Positions 7,184-8,503 of a stretch of DNA of 8,503 nt are shown here, piece by piece. Origin of the DNA: Gammaproteobacteria bacterium UBA5338 (GTDB lineage Bacteria > Pseudomonadota > Gammaproteobacteria > Pseudomonadales > UBA5862); NCBI GenBank assembly GCA_002408105.1, contig DHQM01000176.1:1-8503 (forward strand), read 5' to 3'. Each line of letters opens with the position of its first letter. The first letter of the stretch is position 1. The notes under the pieces are model-generated. The model was not told the origin of the DNA, searched no databases, and saw nothing but the letters and a program-made list of their open reading frames with translations. The position numbers were made by a program, and so were the translations under genes.

Positions 7184-8503
7184 TTGGTGTAGCCGCGCAG
7201 CACCACGCCGGGTGGAGTCTGAACAACGGATCTTGCGCTCCACCACCCGAGCCCCCCAATCCCTAAGGCGCCGACAGCGGGGCCGGCGAGCCAAACCCAG
7301 TAAACCGGTTGATACCCGATCTGAAACACCTGGGAATACAGCATCCGCAGTGCCACCTCGGTGGCCGCGGCAGCGAGCACCCCTGCGATGCCACCGAGAA
7401 CCGTGAATTCCGTCAGCAGGCTGCCAATGATCAGGCGGCGCCGGGCACCCAGGGTCCGCAGCAGTGCAGCTTCCCGCTCGCGCTCGTCCATGCTCGCCCG
7501 CACGCTCGCAAACAGCACCAACACCCCAGCCGACAGGATCAGCACCATCACCAGCTCAATCGCTTGGGTAACCTGCTGAACGATCTGCTGAACCTGCCGA
7601 ACGATGGCGTCAATTTCCACCACACTCACTGCCGGGAACGCACGCACCAGGTCGTTCAGCAGGAGTTTTTCATCGGGCGCCAAAAAAAAGCTCGTCAGGT
7701 AGGTGGCTGCATGGCGGTCGAGCACACCGGGGGCCGCGACCACGTAAAAGTTCGGCCGCATGCTGTCCCAGTTGAGCTCCCGAATGCTGGCGACCCGAGC
7801 CTCCACTTCGGTATCCGCGACCGCCAGACGCAGCCGATCATCGACCTGCAACCCGTACCTTTGCGCGAACTCTCGCTCGAGCGACACCTCAGCGCCCTCT
7901 GGGCTGGGGTCCCACCAGCGCCCCTCAATCACTCGATTCTCTGTCGGAAGCTTGGCGCTCCACGTCAGACTCAGCTCCCGGTCGATGCCGTAGCCCGTGT
8001 CCTCCGGTCCGATGCGGTCGATGGCAGACTCGTCGTTGACCGCGGTGATGCGCCCCCGCACCACCGGAAACAGTGGCTCAGGTTTAACCCCAAGGTCGCG
8101 CAACAGCATCTGGAACCCAGTGACCTCGTCCGCGGCGATGTTCACGGCAAAGTGGTTGGGCGCGTCGGCCGGAACCTGGTTTTTCCAGGCCTCGAGCAGT
8201 GCGGTGCGCACCAACACCAGAATCAGCAACAACATCAAAGCCACGGCAAACACAAGAATCTGCAGCAGGTTGCTGCGCGCCCGACGCCGCAACCCCGCGA
8301 AGGCGAGGCGCCACAGACTACCGGCCTGCATGCCGATGGCCCATCCACCAAGCAAGAGCAAGGCGCTCACACCGCCGCTGGCGACCAACGCAAGAGTCGC
8401 GCCAGCGAACAACGCCGCGGTCAGGGTCCAGCTTCGGCTGTAGGTCCACATCAACAGGAAAGCCGCACCCGCGGCAGAGCCGTAGGTCAGCCAGCCACTG
8501 ATG
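7180..8503 (-). CDS. ybbP: YbbP-like FtsX-family ABC transporter permease, C-terminal part (5' partial)
   Basis: The frame is open to the window edge, and 440 C-terminal residues are visible of a family usually about 800 long. Seen in order: membrane segments at about 4-20, 25-50 and 70-95; the family-typical stretch LVRTALLEAW then PADAPNHFAVNI; a large periplasmic domain with PLFPVVRGRITAVN; and the FtsX core. The core has a membrane segment at about 314-335, the cytoplasmic sequence DEREREAALLRTLGARRR that contacts the ATPase, and two more membrane segments (about 362-390 and 400-425), ending VVLRGYTN. This matches COG3127 (E. coli YbbP), which works with a YbbA ATPase, often beside tesA. 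The transported or extracted substrate is not firmly known. A YbbA-like ATPase gene would be expected upstream, beyond the window. The first ATG in this fragment (8451) is internal to the protein, not a start. Confidence 0.88.
   Translation of the reverse strand, partial: ISGWLTYGSAAGAAFLLMWTYSRSWTLTAALFAGATLALVASGGVSALLLLGGWAIGMQAGSLWRLAFAGLRRRARSNLLQILVFAVALMLLLILVLVRTALLEAWKNQVPADAPNHFAVNIAADEVTGFQMLLRDLGVKPEPLFPVVRGRITAVNDESAIDRIGPEDTGYGIDRELSLTWSAKLPTENRVIEGRWWDPSPEGAEVSLEREFAQRYGLQVDDRLRLAVADTEVEARVASIRELNWDSMRPNFYVVAAPGVLDRHAATYLTSFFLAPDEKLLLNDLVRAFPAVSVVEIDAIVRQVQQIVQQVTQAIELVMVLILSAGVLVLFASVRASMDEREREAALLRTLGARRRLIIGSLLTEFTVLGGIAGVLAAAATEVALRMLYSQVFQIGYQPVYWVWLAGPAVGALGIGGLGWWSARSVVQTPPGVVLRGYTN

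Overview
This is a GC-rich chromosomal stretch (roughly 60% GC by eye) with ordinary housekeeping and accessory genes. It most likely comes from a gammaproteobacterium. That placement rests on protein style: a COG3127/YbbP-type ABC permease, a DUF1269 membrane protein with the typical proteobacterial layout, and a bacterial PEP carboxylase. It is an inference, not a computed classification. No tRNA, rRNA, CRISPR array, insertion sequence, integrase or phage gene was seen. Six protein genes account for nearly all of the window.

Layout: (1) bases 2-1096, plus strand, the 3' part of a hybrid histidine kinase: ATPase domain followed by two receiver-like domains that have both lost the phospho-accepting aspartate. 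(2) bases 1127-3895, minus strand, a complete PEP carboxylase (ppc), convergent with the kinase at 30 bp. (3) bases 4012-4701, plus strand, a YugP-type membrane zinc metallopeptidase, divergent from ppc across a 116-bp gap. (4) bases 4814-5332, plus strand, a DUF1269 glycine-rich membrane protein with a strong Shine-Dalgarno. (5) bases 5573-7075, minus strand, an EthA-like flavin Baeyer-Villiger monooxygenase. It converges with gene 4 across a 240-bp non-coding gap. (6) bases 7180-8503, minus strand, the C-terminal 440 residues of a YbbP-like FtsX-family ABC permease whose 5' end lies beyond the window.

How they relate: the only plausible co-transcribed pairs are peptidase with DUF1269 (same strand, 112 bp apart), and permease followed by monooxygenase (same strand, 104 bp apart). 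The monooxygenase has its own good ribosome binding site and a candidate -10 box, so it may be transcribed independently. PEP carboxylase supplies oxaloacetate to central metabolism and has no evident functional link to its neighbours. The most unusual protein is the kinase with two degenerate receiver domains. I found no convincing evidence of a new multi-gene system here.
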